A DNA stretch of 64,000 nucleotides from Salibaculum halophilum. GTDB taxonomy: Bacteria > Pseudomonadota > Alphaproteobacteria > Rhodobacterales > Rhodobacteraceae. The DNA is taken from the NCBI RefSeq assembly GCF_002094885.1, contig NZ_MSIT01000003.1, positions 216,634-280,633 on the forward strand. The letters run 5' to 3'. The position numbers were made by a program, and so were the translations under genes. Shown here in pieces: positions 42,747-51,548 of the stretch. The notes beneath the pieces were generated by a model, which searched no databases, was not told the origin of the DNA, and saw only the letters and a program-made list of their open reading frames with translations. Position 1 is the first letter of the stretch. Each line of letters starts with the position of its first letter.

Positions 42747-43387
42747 GCTGTCTTGTCCTCGTATCGGCACAGGTCACGAATGACGCAGGCGGCGCATTTG
42801 GGGTTCCGGGCGGTACAGACATAGCGGCCGTGCAGGATCAGCCAGTGGTGCGCGTGCCGCTGGTAATCGACCGGCACGTTGTCCTCGATCGCGCGTTCCA
42901 CCGCGACCACGTCCTTGCCGGGGCAGATGCCGGTGCGGTTGCCGACGCGGTAGATATGCGTGTCCACCGCCTGCGCCGGGTAGCGCCACCACATGTTCAG
43001 GACCACGTTGGCCGTCTTGCGCCCGACACCGGGCAGCGACTGCAGCGCGGCGCGCGAGTTGGGCACCGTGCCGCCATAGTCCGTGACAAGGATGCGGCAA
43101 AGCTTGATGACGTTCTTCGCCTTGTTGCGATAGAGTCCGATCGTCTTGATATGATCGATCACGCCCTCTTCGCCCAGGGCCAGCATCTTTTCGGGGGTAT
43201 CGGCGACCTTGAACAGCGTTTCGGTCGCCTTGTTCACGCCCGCGTCCGTGGCCTGCGCCGACAGCGCTACCGCCACCACCAGGGTAAAGGCGTTGACGTG
43301 GTTCAGCTCGCCCCGCGGGTCGGGTTCGGCGGCCTGAAAACGCTCGAAAACCGCGCGCATCTCGGTGTAGGGAAGCTGCTTTGCCAT
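42743..43387 (-). CDS. nth: Endonuclease III
   Basis: A 214-residue base-excision glycosylase and AP lyase removing oxidised pyrimidines. It has the helix-hairpin-helix 'LPGVGRKTANVVLN' with the catalytic Lys, the catalytic Asp in 'VDTHIYRV', and a 4Fe-4S site C-x6-C-x2-C-x5-C at the C-terminus. The start at 43387 was chosen by comparison with the usual length; 15 upstream codons are unsupported. Coupled to the kinase gene. Confidence 0.95.
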   Translation of the reverse strand: MAKQLPYTEMRAVFERFQAAEPDPRGELNHVNAFTLVVAVALSAQATDAGVNKATETLFKVADTPEKMLALGEEGVIDHIKTIGLYRNKAKNVIKLCRILVTDYGGTVPNSRAALQSLPGVGRKTANVVLNMWWRYPAQAVDTHIYRVGNRTGICPGKDVVAVERAIEDNVPVDYQRHAHHWLILHGRYVCTARNPKCAACVIRDLCRYEDKTA

Positions 43388-43468
43388 CCCCGGCTTATGC
43401 CGTGTCCGCGCCGTCGGGGCAATCCGCGACACACCGCCGATTGCCCCGCCTTGGATGACGAGACCGGA

Positions 43469-43894
43469 TCAGAAAGACCAGACCTGCGTCGCGTCACCAA
43501 GCATCGCACCGGCCATCTCCGGTGGCTTGGCCACGCCCACACCGTCTACCAGGGCCGACTCCCCGACGCCCTCGCCCGGCAGGTAGATCGCGCAGACCTC
43601 GGCGGTCGCCCCTTTCGAGATCGCCGCCTGAAGCAGCTGCTGCGGGCTCATGTCCTTGGGCGGCTGGCCCGCAGTTGCGCTTTGCGGGGCATCGGTCAGG
43701 GCGATGTCGCCGCCCGGCCCGCACAGCAGGATATGAACCGACTTGTCCTGCCCCAGTGCCTGATTGGTCAGAACCATCGACATCAACTGGGTCTGGGCGT
43801 TGTCACTGGTCACCACTGTGACGAGATCGGGGGCGTCTTGCGCCAAGGCCGGGGCCGCACAGAGGGCAAGGGCGGCGGCGGAGGGGAGTCGCAT
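43469..43894 (-). CDS. Periplasmic DsrE-like hypothetical protein
   Basis: A 141-residue protein with a signal peptide (MRLPSAAALALCAAPALA) and a core that resembles the DsrE/DsrF fold: 'VTVVTSDNAQTQLMSMVLTNQAL', 'VHILLCGPGGDIAL' and 'CAIYLPGEGVG', with single Cys in the positions used for sulfur chemistry in that fold. Export would place it in the periplasm. No partner gene is adjacent. An AT-rich island lies between it and the divergent Ada-type gene. Confidence 0.65.
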   Translation of the reverse strand: MRLPSAAALALCAAPALAQDAPDLVTVVTSDNAQTQLMSMVLTNQALGQDKSVHILLCGPGGDIALTDAPQSATAGQPPKDMSPQQLLQAAISKGATAEVCAIYLPGEGVGESALVDGVGVAKPPEMAGAMLGDATQVWSF

Positions 43895-44037
43895 GGGTCG
43901 TGTCCTTTCGGATTGGGGTTGGCTTTAACACGACAGTCGTCGAGTTTTACATATAAGAAAACTGTATTATTTGTCGCAGCGGGCATTCGCGCAAGAACCG
44001 GGTCGCCCGGATATTGCTCCCGGCCTATGCTGCGGTC

Positions 44038-44904
44038 ATGACACCCGACGCCAGTTACCATTACCACGTGATCCGCCGCGCCATTGCCGAGATCGACGCC
44101 GCCCCGGTGCCGCTGTCGCTGGATGATCTGGCCAGCCGGATGGGTATGTCTCCCGCACATTTCCAGAGGGTGTTCTCGCGCTGGGTCGGCGTCAGCCCCA
44201 AGCGTTATCAGCAATACCTTGCGCTGGGACATGCCAAGACGTTGCTGCAAGAGCGTTTCACGACACTGGACACAGCCGATGCGGTGGGGCTGTCCGGGTC
44301 CGGGCGGCTGCACGACCTGTTCCTGCGGTGGGAAGCGATGAGCCCGGGCGACTATGCCCGCGGCGGCGCCGGGCTGACCGTGCACTGGGGCCGGTTCGAC
44401 AGCCCCTTCGGTCGGGCGCTGATCATGGGCACAGACCGGGGGATTTGCGGCATCGGCTTTGCCGCGGAAACCGGCGAGGATGCAGCGATGTCCGACCTCG
44501 CCGCGCGCTGGCCGCAGGCGACATTCGCCGAGAATCCCGCGGCGTTGCAGCCATGGGCACAGGCGGCCTTTGACGGGGCCGGGGCGCGTGCGCCGTTGCA
44601 CGTCATCGGCACGCCGTTGCAAATCAAGGTCTGGGAGGCGCTGCTGGCGATCCCCTCGGGCAAGGTGACAACGTATTCCGAGATCGCAAGCATGATCGGC
44701 AAGCCGCGCGCGGCCCGCGCCGTGGGACATGCCGTGGGCCGGAACCCCATCGGTTTCCTGATCCCCTGCCATCGGGCAATCCGCAAGTCTGGCGGCCTGG
44801 GCGGCTATCACTGGGGCCTGCCTGTCAAGCGCGCCATCCTCGCCTGGGAATCGGCGCGGGCAGAGACAGGCGCATCGGCGACAAACCGCGTGCCCGGTGG
44901 CTGA
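44038..44904 (+). CDS. Ada-like protein: AraC helix-turn-helix plus O6-methylguanine-DNA methyltransferase
   Basis: A 288-residue fusion. Residues about 12-105 form an AraC-type DNA-binding domain ('LDDLASRMGMSPAHFQRVFSRWVG'); residues about 115-280 are the Ogt domain with the active-site 'IPCHRAI' and 'GKVTTYSEIASMIGKPRAARAVG'. The methyl-phosphotriester-sensing zinc domain of full Ada is missing at the N-terminus, so it is a shorter repair/regulator form. ATG 44038 begins right at the helix-turn-helix domain. Confidence 0.88.
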   Translation: MTPDASYHYHVIRRAIAEIDAAPVPLSLDDLASRMGMSPAHFQRVFSRWVGVSPKRYQQYLALGHAKTLLQERFTTLDTADAVGLSGSGRLHDLFLRWEAMSPGDYARGGAGLTVHWGRFDSPFGRALIMGTDRGICGIGFAAETGEDAAMSDLAARWPQATFAENPAALQPWAQAAFDGAGARAPLHVIGTPLQIKVWEALLAIPSGKVTTYSEIASMIGKPRAARAVGHAVGRNPIGFLIPCHRAIRKSGGLGGYHWGLPVKRAILAWESARAETGASATNRVPGG

Positions 44905-44917
44905 TATTGGATATCAG
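44901..44917. other. Short perfect palindrome over the Ada-like gene stop codon
   Basis: CTGATAT-TGG-ATATCAG (7-bp arms) overlaps the stop codon of the Ada-like gene. No T-run follows, so terminator function is doubtful; it may be a protein site for the downstream OmpA lipoprotein gene. Confidence 0.35.
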
Positions 44918-44987
44918 GATTGCCCCGAGACTATGCTAGGGTCATCACTGTGCCAAACCGCGGCATCCAAAAGATGAAAGACGACTC

Positions 44988-45647
44988 ATGACGATTTCAA
45001 AGCTGACCACGGCCCTCCTCGCCGCTTCGCTGTTCGTTGTCGCCGGCTGCGAAGAGATGACCGACCCCAACAACCCCAACCGCAACCAGCAGACCGGCGC
45101 TGCCGTGGGCGCGGGCCTCGGCGCCCTGCTGGGCATCGCCTCGGGCGACACTGCCGACGAACGCCGCCGGGGGGCCGTTGTGGGGGCCATTGCCGGTGGC
45201 GGCCTGGGCGCTGTCGCCGGTGCTCAGCTTGACCGGCAGGAGGCCGAGTTGCGCCAGCAGATGGGCAACAACGCGCAGATCGTGAACACTGGCGAGCAGC
45301 TGGTCGTGACCCTGCCGCAAGACATCCTGTTTCCCACCGACAGCGCCCAGCTGACCGGCGCGCTGCGCTCGGACCTGACCACGCTGGCCGCCTCGATCAA
45401 CCGCTACACCGGGACAACGGTCAACGTGATCGGCCATACCGACAACACCGGGCCGGCCGCTTACAACCAGGACCTGTCGGCGCGGCGCGCGCAGGCCGTC
45501 AGTTCGGTGCTGATCGGGGCAGGCGTGGCCCCCAACCGCATCCGCTCAATCGGGCGGGGCGAGGACGCGCCGGTGGCCACGAACCTGACCCCCGAAGGCC
45601 GGGCCCAGAACCGGCGGGTCGAGATCACCATCACACCGAACGCCTGA
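44988..45647 (+). CDS. OmpA family lipoprotein with glycine-zipper segment
   Basis: A 219-residue outer-membrane lipoprotein. Signal peptide with lipobox 'VVAGC' (Cys about 21), a glycine-rich zipper region ('[17 protein letters not shown]', 'GAVVGAIAGGGLGAVAG', residues 37-80) and a C-terminal OmpA peptidoglycan-binding domain ('VNVIGHTDNTGPAAYNQDLSARRAQAV' region, 'RIRSIGRGED', 'NRRVEITI'). It should tether the outer membrane to the cell wall, like YiaD. The start follows AAAGATGAAAGACGACTC. Confidence 0.9.
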   Translation: MTISKLTTALLAASLFVVAGCEEMTDPNNPNRNQQTGAAVGAGLGALLGIASGDTADERRRGAVVGAIAGGGLGAVAGAQLDRQEAELRQQMGNNAQIVNTGEQLVVTLPQDILFPTDSAQLTGALRSDLTTLAASINRYTGTTVNVIGHTDNTGPAAYNQDLSARRAQAVSSVLIGAGVAPNRIRSIGRGEDAPVATNLTPEGRAQNRRVEITITPNA

Positions 45648-45685
45648 GCAGGGGGCGCGCACCCCGACCATTGAGGCCCGCCGGC

Positions 45686-45706
45686 GTTGGTCATATAACC
45701 TGACCA
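45686..45706. promoter_or_regulatory. Operator candidate before FadR-type regulator (GGT-N11-ACC)
   Basis: TTGGT-N11-ACCAG with perfect 6-bp arms TGGTCA/TGACCA (45688-45693 and 45701-45706). It lies 17 nt before the start at 45724 and matches the half-site spacing of the glcD site, suggesting autoregulation. Confidence 0.55.
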
Positions 45707-45723
45707 GCGCCAGCGGAGGCCCA

Positions 45724-46491
45724 ATGCCATTCGAACCCGTCCGACCGGAAAAGCTCTCTGACTCGGTGGTCAGGCAGATCGAGCAATTGATCCTGCGGGG
45801 CATACTGCGCCCGGGTGAGCGTCTGCCCTCGGAACGGGAGATGTCCGAACGGCTGGGCGTATCGCGCCCCTCGTTGCGCGAGGCCCTCGCCGAGTTGCAG
45901 GCGGCGGGGCTTCTGACCAGCCGCGCCAGTTCCGGCGTCTACGTCGCCGAGGTCTTCGGCAACGCCTTTTCCGACGCGCTGGTGCGGCTGTTTTCCACCC
46001 ATGATGAGGCGGTCTTCGACTACATCGCCTTTCGCCGCGACATGGAAGGGCTGGCAGCCGAGCGGGCCGCCACCCACGGGACTGAGACCGACCTCAAGGT
46101 GATCGAGGCCATTTTCGGCAAGATGGAAGCGGCCCATTCGAAGCGCAATCCGCAGGAAGAGGCCGGACTGGACGCGGATTTCCACCTGTCGATCATCGAG
46201 GCCAGCCACAACGTCATCATGCTGCACATGATGCGCTCGATGTATCAGCTGCTGCGCGAGGGGGTCTTCTACAACCGCCAGATCATGTTCAAGCAGCGCA
46301 TGACACGCGACAGCCTGCTGGGCCAACACCGCGCCATCAACGACGCGCTTCAGGCGCGCGACGCAGCGGGCGCGCGCTCGGCGGTCGTGGCGCATCTGTC
46401 CTTCGTCGAACAGGCCCTGTGGGATCACAAGCGCGCCGAACGCAACGAGGCCATCGCCCGGCAGCGCTACGACCACGAGGTCGGACGCTGA
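45724..46491 (+). CDS. FadR/GntR family regulator with FCD domain
   Basis: A 255-residue transcription factor: winged helix (about 8-75, 'LGVSRPSLREALAELQAAG') and an all-helical FCD domain (about 95-225) with its metal ligands kept ('DADFHLSIIEASHN', 'GQHRAINDAL', 'VVAHLS'). This subgroup includes GlcC, PdhR and LldR, which sense small carboxylic acids. The palindrome before it matches one before glcD, so control of glycolate oxidase is a reasonable guess. Confidence 0.85.
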   Translation: MPFEPVRPEKLSDSVVRQIEQLILRGILRPGERLPSEREMSERLGVSRPSLREALAELQAAGLLTSRASSGVYVAEVFGNAFSDALVRLFSTHDEAVFDYIAFRRDMEGLAAERAATHGTETDLKVIEAIFGKMEAAHSKRNPQEEAGLDADFHLSIIEASHNVIMLHMMRSMYQLLREGVFYNRQIMFKQRMTRDSLLGQHRAINDALQARDAAGARSAVVAHLSFVEQALWDHKRAERNEAIARQRYDHEVGR

Positions 46492-46524
46492 CGGCACGCC
46501 GGGCCGCGTTGCCGCGCATGAAAA

Positions 46525-46549
46525 AGGCCCGGGCGCTGGACCCGGGCCT
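46525..46549 (-). terminator. Terminator of the atp F0 operon
   Basis: On the minus strand CCCGGGCCT pairs with AGGCCCGGG around a 7-nt loop and is followed by TTTTT (read on that strand). It lies 24 nt after the atpF stop, as expected for the operon end. Confidence 0.8.
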
Positions 46550-46572
46550 GTTCATGGGGATGCCATCGCGCG

Positions 46573-47139
46573 TCAGTGCAGTTTCGCGCCGACCTCGGCG
46601 ATCGCATCGTCGATGAGCTTGTTGGCCTCGGTCGCCGTGGTCTGCTTGGCGATCACGTCCTGCGCGGCGCCGATCGCAACGGTCACGGCCTGGGCCTGAA
46701 CATCACGCATGGCCGCGTCCTTGGCACTCTCGATCTGGTCTTCGGCGGCGGCCAGACGCCGCGCGACAGAGGCCTTGATGTCCTCCTTGGCCTGCTCGGC
46801 CGAGGTCTTGGCCTCTTCGCGCGCCGTCTTGACGATCCGCTCCGCCTGGGCCTCGACTTCTTTCTGCTTGCGTTCATAGGACGCGAGCAGGGTCTGCGCC
46901 TCTTCTCGCAGCGCTTTCGCCTCGTCCAGTTCGGACTGGATACCCGCGGCCCGGTCGTCCAGCATCTTGCCGAGCATGCCGGGCACCTTGAAATAGACCA
47001 GCACGCCGATGAAGACGATGAAGCCCAGCAACACGATGAAGTCGGTATTATTCAACGAGAGAAAGCCATAGTCGCCACTGGCCGCAAGGGCGGGCGAGGC
47101 GGCCAACCCGAGGGCGGCGGTTGTGATGAGCCGTTTCAT
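46573..47139 (-). CDS. atpF: ATP synthase F0 subunit b
   Basis: A 188-residue stalk subunit: an N-terminal signal-like hydrophobic stretch, one membrane helix ('[17 protein letters not shown]') and a long charged coiled coil to the C-terminus. It joins F1 to subunit a. The start overlaps the b' stop by 4 nt. It is the last gene of the F0 operon before a terminator. Confidence 0.93.
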   Translation of the reverse strand: MKRLITTAALGLAASPALAASGDYGFLSLNNTDFIVLLGFIVFIGVLVYFKVPGMLGKMLDDRAAGIQSELDEAKALREEAQTLLASYERKQKEVEAQAERIVKTAREEAKTSAEQAKEDIKASVARRLAAAEDQIESAKDAAMRDVQAQAVTVAIGAAQDVIAKQTTATEANKLIDDAIAEVGAKLH

Positions 47140-47693
47140 GACGCTTGCCCCTTCAGTCTGGCGTTGACCGCCGCGGTCACGGTACGCCCGTCGGCCTCAC
47201 CGCCCATCGCGCCGACGATATCCTTGGCCACGTCCTTTGCCACGTCCTTGACGCTGTCCATGGCGCTGGCCTGGATCTCGGCAATGGCCTTCTCGCTCTC
47301 GGCGGTGCGGGCCGCGATCTCGGCATCGGCCTTTTCCATCTCCGCGTCCAGTTCAGCCTGGATACCGGCCTTGGTCTCGGCGGCAATGCGCTGGGCTTCG
47401 GCACGGGCGTCGGCGAGCGCCTTCTGGTAGGCCTCCTCGGCCTCTTTCGCCTTCTGCTTGAGCTCTTCAGCCGCGGCGATGTCGTTGGTGATGGTGCCCG
47501 CGCGCTCGGCCAGCACCGCAGAGATGCGGGGCAGCGCGACGCGCGACAGTACCACGTAGATCACGACGAGCGTGAGTACGAGCCAGAAAATCTGGTTGGG
47601 CCACCAGTCGAAGCAGAGCTGCGGCATGCCGATGGCAGAGCCATCCGCACCCACGCAGGTGCTTGCTGTTTGCCCGGTTGTTTCGGTCGCCAT
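47136..47693 (-). CDS. atpX: ATP synthase F0 subunit b'
   Basis: A 185-residue second stalk subunit, as in photosynthetic bacteria and most alphaproteobacteria, with one helix ('[21 protein letters not shown]') and an extended charged coiled coil. An N-terminal Thr/Gly-rich extension precedes the helix. GGAGGACGCC precedes the ATG. It pairs with AtpF to make a heterodimeric stalk. Confidence 0.93.
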   Translation of the reverse strand: MATETTGQTASTCVGADGSAIGMPQLCFDWWPNQIFWLVLTLVVIYVVLSRVALPRISAVLAERAGTITNDIAAAEELKQKAKEAEEAYQKALADARAEAQRIAAETKAGIQAELDAEMEKADAEIAARTAESEKAIAEIQASAMDSVKDVAKDVAKDIVGAMGGEADGRTVTAAVNARLKGQAS

Positions 47694-47724
47694 GGCGTCC
47701 TCCGTCGGAACCTGGTCTCACTGT

Positions 47725-47750
47725 CGGGCGGCCCGTTACCGCGCCGCCCG
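47725..47750 (-). other. Intercistronic stem-loop between atpE and atpX
   Basis: CGGGCGGC (47725-47732) and GCCGCCCG (47743-47750) pair exactly round a 10-nt loop. Placed just after atpE, it could stabilise the c-subunit message or slow transcription into atpX, helping explain the higher need for subunit c. Confidence 0.5.
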
Positions 47751-47776
47751 CGCGCAAGGATGGTGTTCCGTAAGGC

Positions 47777-48001
47777 TCAGACGGCGAACATCAGCAGCAG
47801 GGCGACGAGGAACGAGAAGATCCCCAGGGCCTCTGCGAAGGCGATACCGATGAACAGGGTCGCGGTCTGGCCGCCGGCCGCCGAGGGGTTGCGCAGCGCG
47901 CCGGCCAGGAAGTTGCCGGCCACGGTGCCCACACCGATGGCCGCGGCGCCCGAGCCGATTGCAGCCAGACCGGCGCCGATATGTGCGAGTTCGCCTTCCA
48001 T
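47777..48001 (-). CDS. atpE: ATP synthase F0 subunit c
   Basis: A 74-residue proteolipid of two helices joined by a polar loop ('LRNPSA', Arg-Asn-Pro). Glu57 in '[10 protein letters not shown]' is the proton-carrying residue. It forms the rotating ring. AGGAG precedes the start on the minus strand. Neighbours are atpB upstream and atpX downstream. Confidence 0.96.
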   Translation of the reverse strand: MEGELAHIGAGLAAIGSGAAAIGVGTVAGNFLAGALRNPSAAGGQTATLFIGIAFAEALGIFSFLVALLLMFAV

Positions 48002-48052
48002 GAGAGTTCTCCTTACGGTTGATTTGGAAGTTTCGGGATTGGGGTTCGGACC

Positions 48053-48808
48053 CTAGTGCGACGGATGCAGCGCGTCCTTGAGATACACGCAGGTCAGAAT
48101 TGTGAAGACGTAGGCCTGGATGAAGGCCACGAGGACCTCGAGGCCGTACATCGCGGTGATCGCCAGCACCGAGAGCGGGCTGACGAGCGCGATGGCGGCA
48201 AAGCCGGCGAAAACCTTGATCACGGCGTGGCCGGCCATCAGGTTGCCGGCAAGCCGGATCGAGTGGCTGACCGGCCGCACGAAATACGAGATGATCTCGA
48301 TCACGGCGAGGATCGGGCGCAGCAACAGCGGCGCGCTTTCGACCCAGAACAGGCCGAGGAACTTGGTGCCGTTCTTGACGAAACCGACGATTGTGACGGT
48401 CAGGAAGACGGCCAACGCCAGCAGCACCGTGACAGCAAAGTGCGATGTGGTGGTAAAGGCCGTCGGCACCAGCCCGAGGAAGTTGGCGAAGACGATGAAC
48501 ATGAACAGCGTCATGATGTAGGGAAAGAAGCCGACGGCATCCTTGCCGGCCACGTCCTCGACCATCTTGTAGACGAAGCCATAGGCAAGCTCGGCGATCG
48601 ACTGGGTGCGGTTGGGCACGATGGCGCGGCGGCTGGTGCCCAGCACCAGCAGCAGGATCACGCCGATGACCGCCAGCGCCATCCAGAGCGTCACGTTGGT
48701 CGGGGTATACCAGCTGACCGGGCCGTTGCCGAACAGCGGCTCGACGATGAACTGGTCCATCGGGTGGAAGACCAGGCTGCTCTCTTCTCCGGTTGTCTCA
48801 GTCGCCAT
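48053..48808 (-). CDS. atpB: ATP synthase F0 subunit a
   Basis: A 251-residue membrane subunit forming the proton half-channels. The essential Arg is in '[17 protein letters not shown]' and further family blocks are '[21 protein letters not shown]' and '[22 protein letters not shown]'. Its first 11 nt overlap the end of atpI, so the two are translationally coupled. Confidence 0.95.
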   Translation of the reverse strand: MATETTGEESSLVFHPMDQFIVEPLFGNGPVSWYTPTNVTLWMALAVIGVILLLVLGTSRRAIVPNRTQSIAELAYGFVYKMVEDVAGKDAVGFFPYIMTLFMFIVFANFLGLVPTAFTTTSHFAVTVLLALAVFLTVTIVGFVKNGTKFLGLFWVESAPLLLRPILAVIEIISYFVRPVSHSIRLAGNLMAGHAVIKVFAGFAAIALVSPLSVLAITAMYGLEVLVAFIQAYVFTILTCVYLKDALHPSH

Positions 48809-49142
48809 CGCGTTCGTCTTTCCCGTCTTCGCCGCCCGGCCCGGGCAGCTGCGTGTTCTGCATCTCCTGGGCGCTTCGCATCATGGTTTTTACACCGGCC
48901 GCGAAGCCCAGAAATACGAATAGCACCATCAACCACGGTTGCGTGCCCAGAAGGGCGTCCAACCCGTATCCTATGCCGAAGCCGATCCCGAGACCGGCCA
49001 CAAGTTCAATCACCATTCGCCAGGCATGTTGCGCCTGGGAATAATGTTCCTCGGAATGGTGCGTGTCGGCCTCGCCGCCCCTGGCCGCCGCGATCTTGTC
49101 CTCCAGCGCCTTCAGGCGATCCGCCGGGTCATGATCGGACAA
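48798..49142 (-). CDS. atpI: ATP synthase protein I (AtpI)
   Basis: A 114-residue assembly factor for the c-ring: a charged N-terminus, two membrane helices ('[23 protein letters not shown]' region and '[17 protein letters not shown]') and an acidic tail. TTG at 49142 is taken as start because AGGGG precedes it by 7 nt; a longer frame upstream starts without support. It heads the F0 operon, overlapping atpB. Confidence 0.85.
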   Translation of the reverse strand: MSDHDPADRLKALEDKIAAARGGEADTHHSEEHYSQAQHAWRMVIELVAGLGIGFGIGYGLDALLGTQPWLMVLFVFLGFAAGVKTMMRSAQEMQNTQLPGPGGEDGKDERDGD

Positions 49143-49290
49143 GGTTCTGCCCCTTTCCTCGGTTGATGCCGTGCTACGCCGGCGGCGGTCCGGAGTCAAC
49201 GCTGACTAAAGCCTCCACAAGTCACTGGCAGATATAAAATTTTTCGGCACCGCGCGAGCCTGCCGCACCCCGCGCGACCGCGGGGTATAT

Positions 49291-49306
49291 TCAACCGCAT
49301 GGTTGA
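49291..49306. promoter_or_regulatory. Palindromic operator before the ArsR-type gene
   Basis: TCAACC-GCAT-GGTTGA, a perfect 6-bp inverted repeat, lies 31 nt before the ArsR start. AACC-N-GGTT palindromes are commonly the self-operators of this regulator family. Confidence 0.5.
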
Positions 49307-49336
49307 CGTTTCGCGCGAGTGCCGCTTGATGGAGGC

Positions 49337-49687
49337 ATGAGCGTCTCTCTCGATACTGTCTTCGCCGCCCTGGCCGACCCGACCCGCCGGGCGATCCTGT
49401 CGATGCTGCTCGAGGACGACATGGCCGTCACCGACGTGGCCGCGCCCTTCGAGATGTCGCTGGCCGCGATCTCCAAGCACCTCGGCATCCTGACCCGTGC
49501 GGGCCTGATCAGCCAGGAGCGGCGCGGCCGGGTGAAATGGTGCAAGCTGGAACCGGACGCCCTGCGCGCGGCCAGCGTCTGGATGCAGGGCTTCGGCCAG
49601 TTCGACCAGATCGACCTGGACGCCTTCGAGCGGTTTCTGGAGGGCGAATTGGCTACCGCCGGGGCGCCAGCGGCCGAGCCGGGATAA
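49337..49687 (+). CDS. ArsR family transcriptional regulator
   Basis: A 116-residue winged-helix repressor ('FAALADPTRRAILSMLLEDDMAVTDVA' region, 'MSLAAISKHLGIL', 'RRGRVKWCKLEP'). The metal-binding Cys pair of ArsR/SmtB is absent, placing it with the group that controls SRPBCC proteins. No such partner follows; the next gene is LysR on the other strand. The GGAGG before ATG 49337 is only 1 nt away, so the GTG at 49319 is an alternative start. Confidence 0.82.
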   Translation: MSVSLDTVFAALADPTRRAILSMLLEDDMAVTDVAAPFEMSLAAISKHLGILTRAGLISQERRGRVKWCKLEPDALRAASVWMQGFGQFDQIDLDAFERFLEGELATAGAPAAEPG

Positions 49688-49708
49688 ACCCTCCGGACGG
49701 GCGGGTCT

Positions 49709-50587
49709 CTATCCCCGTTCGGCTCGCGCCCAGTCCTTGAGGTGCTTGAGAAAGGCCTGCACCTTGGTCGTGCGGTGCAGATCCACATGGGTGACCAGCC
49801 ACAACTGGCCGCCCCAACCTTCCTGCGAGGGCAGCACCTCGATCAGGTCTGGGTGGCGCTCCATCTCGCCCAGGCCGACGAACCCGATCCCGATGCCCGA
49901 GAGGATCGCGTCGACGTTGTTGCGCGCGGTCGAGGTCCGGAAGATCACCCGGTCCGCGGGCACGGCATCGGCCAGCCATTGGTTGTAGGGGGCGCGGCTG
50001 GACTTGTCCTCGGGGCCGACGAACCAGTGGTCGGCCAGGTCTTCCTCGCCCGCAGGCTGGCCGTGCTGCGCGATATAGCCGCGCGAGGCCACGAGGTGCG
50101 CCGACTGGCGGATGAATTTCTGCACCACGTTGTCAGGCTGATCGGGGGCCTTGCCGGCGCGGACGGCGACATGGGCCTCGCCGTATTCCAGGCGAAAAAG
50201 GCGCTGGCCGGTCAGATAGCGGATGCTTATGTCGGGGTAGGCTGCCCGGAACGAGGCCAGCACCGGCGTCAACTCGGGCGAGAACGCCTCGAGTGAGGTG
50301 ACGACCAGTTCGCCGCTCACGCCCTCGCCCTGCCCCTTGATCCGGCCGGCCAGCTGGGTCAGCTGGTCATCGGTGGTCGCGGCGACCTGCATCAGGTCCT
50401 GGCCCGCCTCGGTCGGCGTGTAGCCGCGCGCGTGGCGCTGGAACAAACGGGTGCCCAGACGCTCTTCCAGCGCGTCGATGTGCCGGATCACCGTGGCGTG
50501 GTGGACGCCCAGAACCTCGGCGGCGCCGCTGACCGTGCCGACCCTTGCCACCTGATACGCGGTGCGAATCTCGTCCCAGTTGTCCAT
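49709..50587 (-). CDS. LysR family transcriptional regulator
   Basis: A 292-residue regulator with an N-terminal winged helix ('ARVGTVSGAAEVLGVHHATVIRHIDALEERLGTRLF' region, 5-65) and a LysR substrate domain (about 90-290). The wording 'SRGYIAQHGQP' and 'GIGFVGLGEMERHP' is typical of that domain. It converges on the ArsR gene and diverges from acylphosphatase, and its target is not evident. The ATG at 50587 has AAGGGG upstream. Confidence 0.85.
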   Translation of the reverse strand: MDNWDEIRTAYQVARVGTVSGAAEVLGVHHATVIRHIDALEERLGTRLFQRHARGYTPTEAGQDLMQVAATTDDQLTQLAGRIKGQGEGVSGELVVTSLEAFSPELTPVLASFRAAYPDISIRYLTGQRLFRLEYGEAHVAVRAGKAPDQPDNVVQKFIRQSAHLVASRGYIAQHGQPAGEEDLADHWFVGPEDKSSRAPYNQWLADAVPADRVIFRTSTARNNVDAILSGIGIGFVGLGEMERHPDLIEVLPSQEGWGGQLWLVTHVDLHRTTKVQAFLKHLKDWARAERG

Positions 50588-50709
50588 TGATCGCACCCCC
50601 TTCGCTGAGGGCCAGTTACGCGGATCGCACGCCCGATTGCAACGGGCCGGCCTTGCCCGGTGGCGGAATCGTGGTCTAGGTTCGCGACGGTTTCGAGGGG
50701 AGGGGCGTC

Positions 50710-50988
50710 ATGACCCGCACAACCCTGCACGCTCGCATCACCGGCAGGGTCCAGGGCGTGAGTTTTCGCGCCTGGACACGAGAGCAGGCCCGCGCGCTGG
50801 ACCTCGCCGGCTGGGTGCGCAACCGGCCCGACGGCTCGGTCGAGGCGCTGATCTCGGGGCCGGAACGCGCGGTCGCGGACCTGCGCACCCGGCTGCACGA
50901 CGGCCCGCCAGCCGCCCGCGTTGACAAGGTCGAGACGCGCACCGCCGCGGACACAGACGCGCCGCATCCCTTCGAGGTGCGCACCTGA
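50710..50988 (+). CDS. acyP: Acylphosphatase
   Basis: A 92-residue enzyme that hydrolyses acyl phosphates. The catalytic Arg and Asn lie in 'GRVQGVSFRAWTREQA' and 'GWVRNRPDGSVEAL', as in the small ACP fold. Length is typical. GAGGGGAGGGG precedes the start. The next gene is a membrane protein 16 nt on. Confidence 0.92.
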   Translation: MTRTTLHARITGRVQGVSFRAWTREQARALDLAGWVRNRPDGSVEALISGPERAVADLRTRLHDGPPAARVDKVETRTAADTDAPHPFEVRT

Positions 50989-51004
50989 CCGGCCGGGAGA
51001 GCGC

Positions 51005-51511
51005 ATGAAGATTGCTCACGACACAGAGGATCTCCTGATCTTCGATCGCATACCCTGGGTCGCGGGGACCCTCCTCACGATCTTCGTGGCCCTGCCGCTT
51101 GCAGCAGGTATCGCGGCGGGCATCACCGTGATCCTGCCTGGTGATATCAGTCTTGTTAATGCGGTCATGATGATCCTTGGCGGCGCGGTGTTCATGTCTC
51201 CGTTCGTGCTGATCATCTACGCGCTCGTTCGGCGCCGACAGGTGATACTCGACCGGCGCGCCGGCACCGTCACACTGCGCCGCCGGACCATTTTCGGCTA
51301 CCAGCAGGAAGTTCACGCGCTTGAGGACCTCCGTGGTGCCGAGATCGAGAGCCGCCGGCTATCGGCACGCAGCAGCCGCCTTTCGCACCGCGCCCTGTTG
51401 CGCCTCGACACGCAGACCCGTCCCGTCGCGCCGGACTTTGGCGGCCTGTCCGTCGCGCAGGAGCACGCCGAGCGCATCAACGCGTGGCTGGGCACGGATC
51501 GTAAGGCTTGA
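51005..51511 (+). CDS. Hypothetical two-helix membrane protein
   Basis: A 168-residue protein with two membrane helices ('WVAGTLLTIFVALPLAAGIAAG', 'MILGGAVFMSPFVLIIYALV') and a soluble C-terminal domain ('GTVTLRRRTIFGYQQEVHALEDLRGAEIES' region) that resembles PH-like folds of small membrane proteins. I do not assign a family. GGGAGAG precedes the ATG at 51005. Confidence 0.7.
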   Translation: MKIAHDTEDLLIFDRIPWVAGTLLTIFVALPLAAGIAAGITVILPGDISLVNAVMMILGGAVFMSPFVLIIYALVRRRQVILDRRAGTVTLRRRTIFGYQQEVHALEDLRGAEIESRRLSARSSRLSHRALLRLDTQTRPVAPDFGGLSVAQEHAERINAWLGTDRKA

Positions 51512-51548
51512 CTCGACCGCGCCGGCAGCCTAAGCGACCTCCCATATA

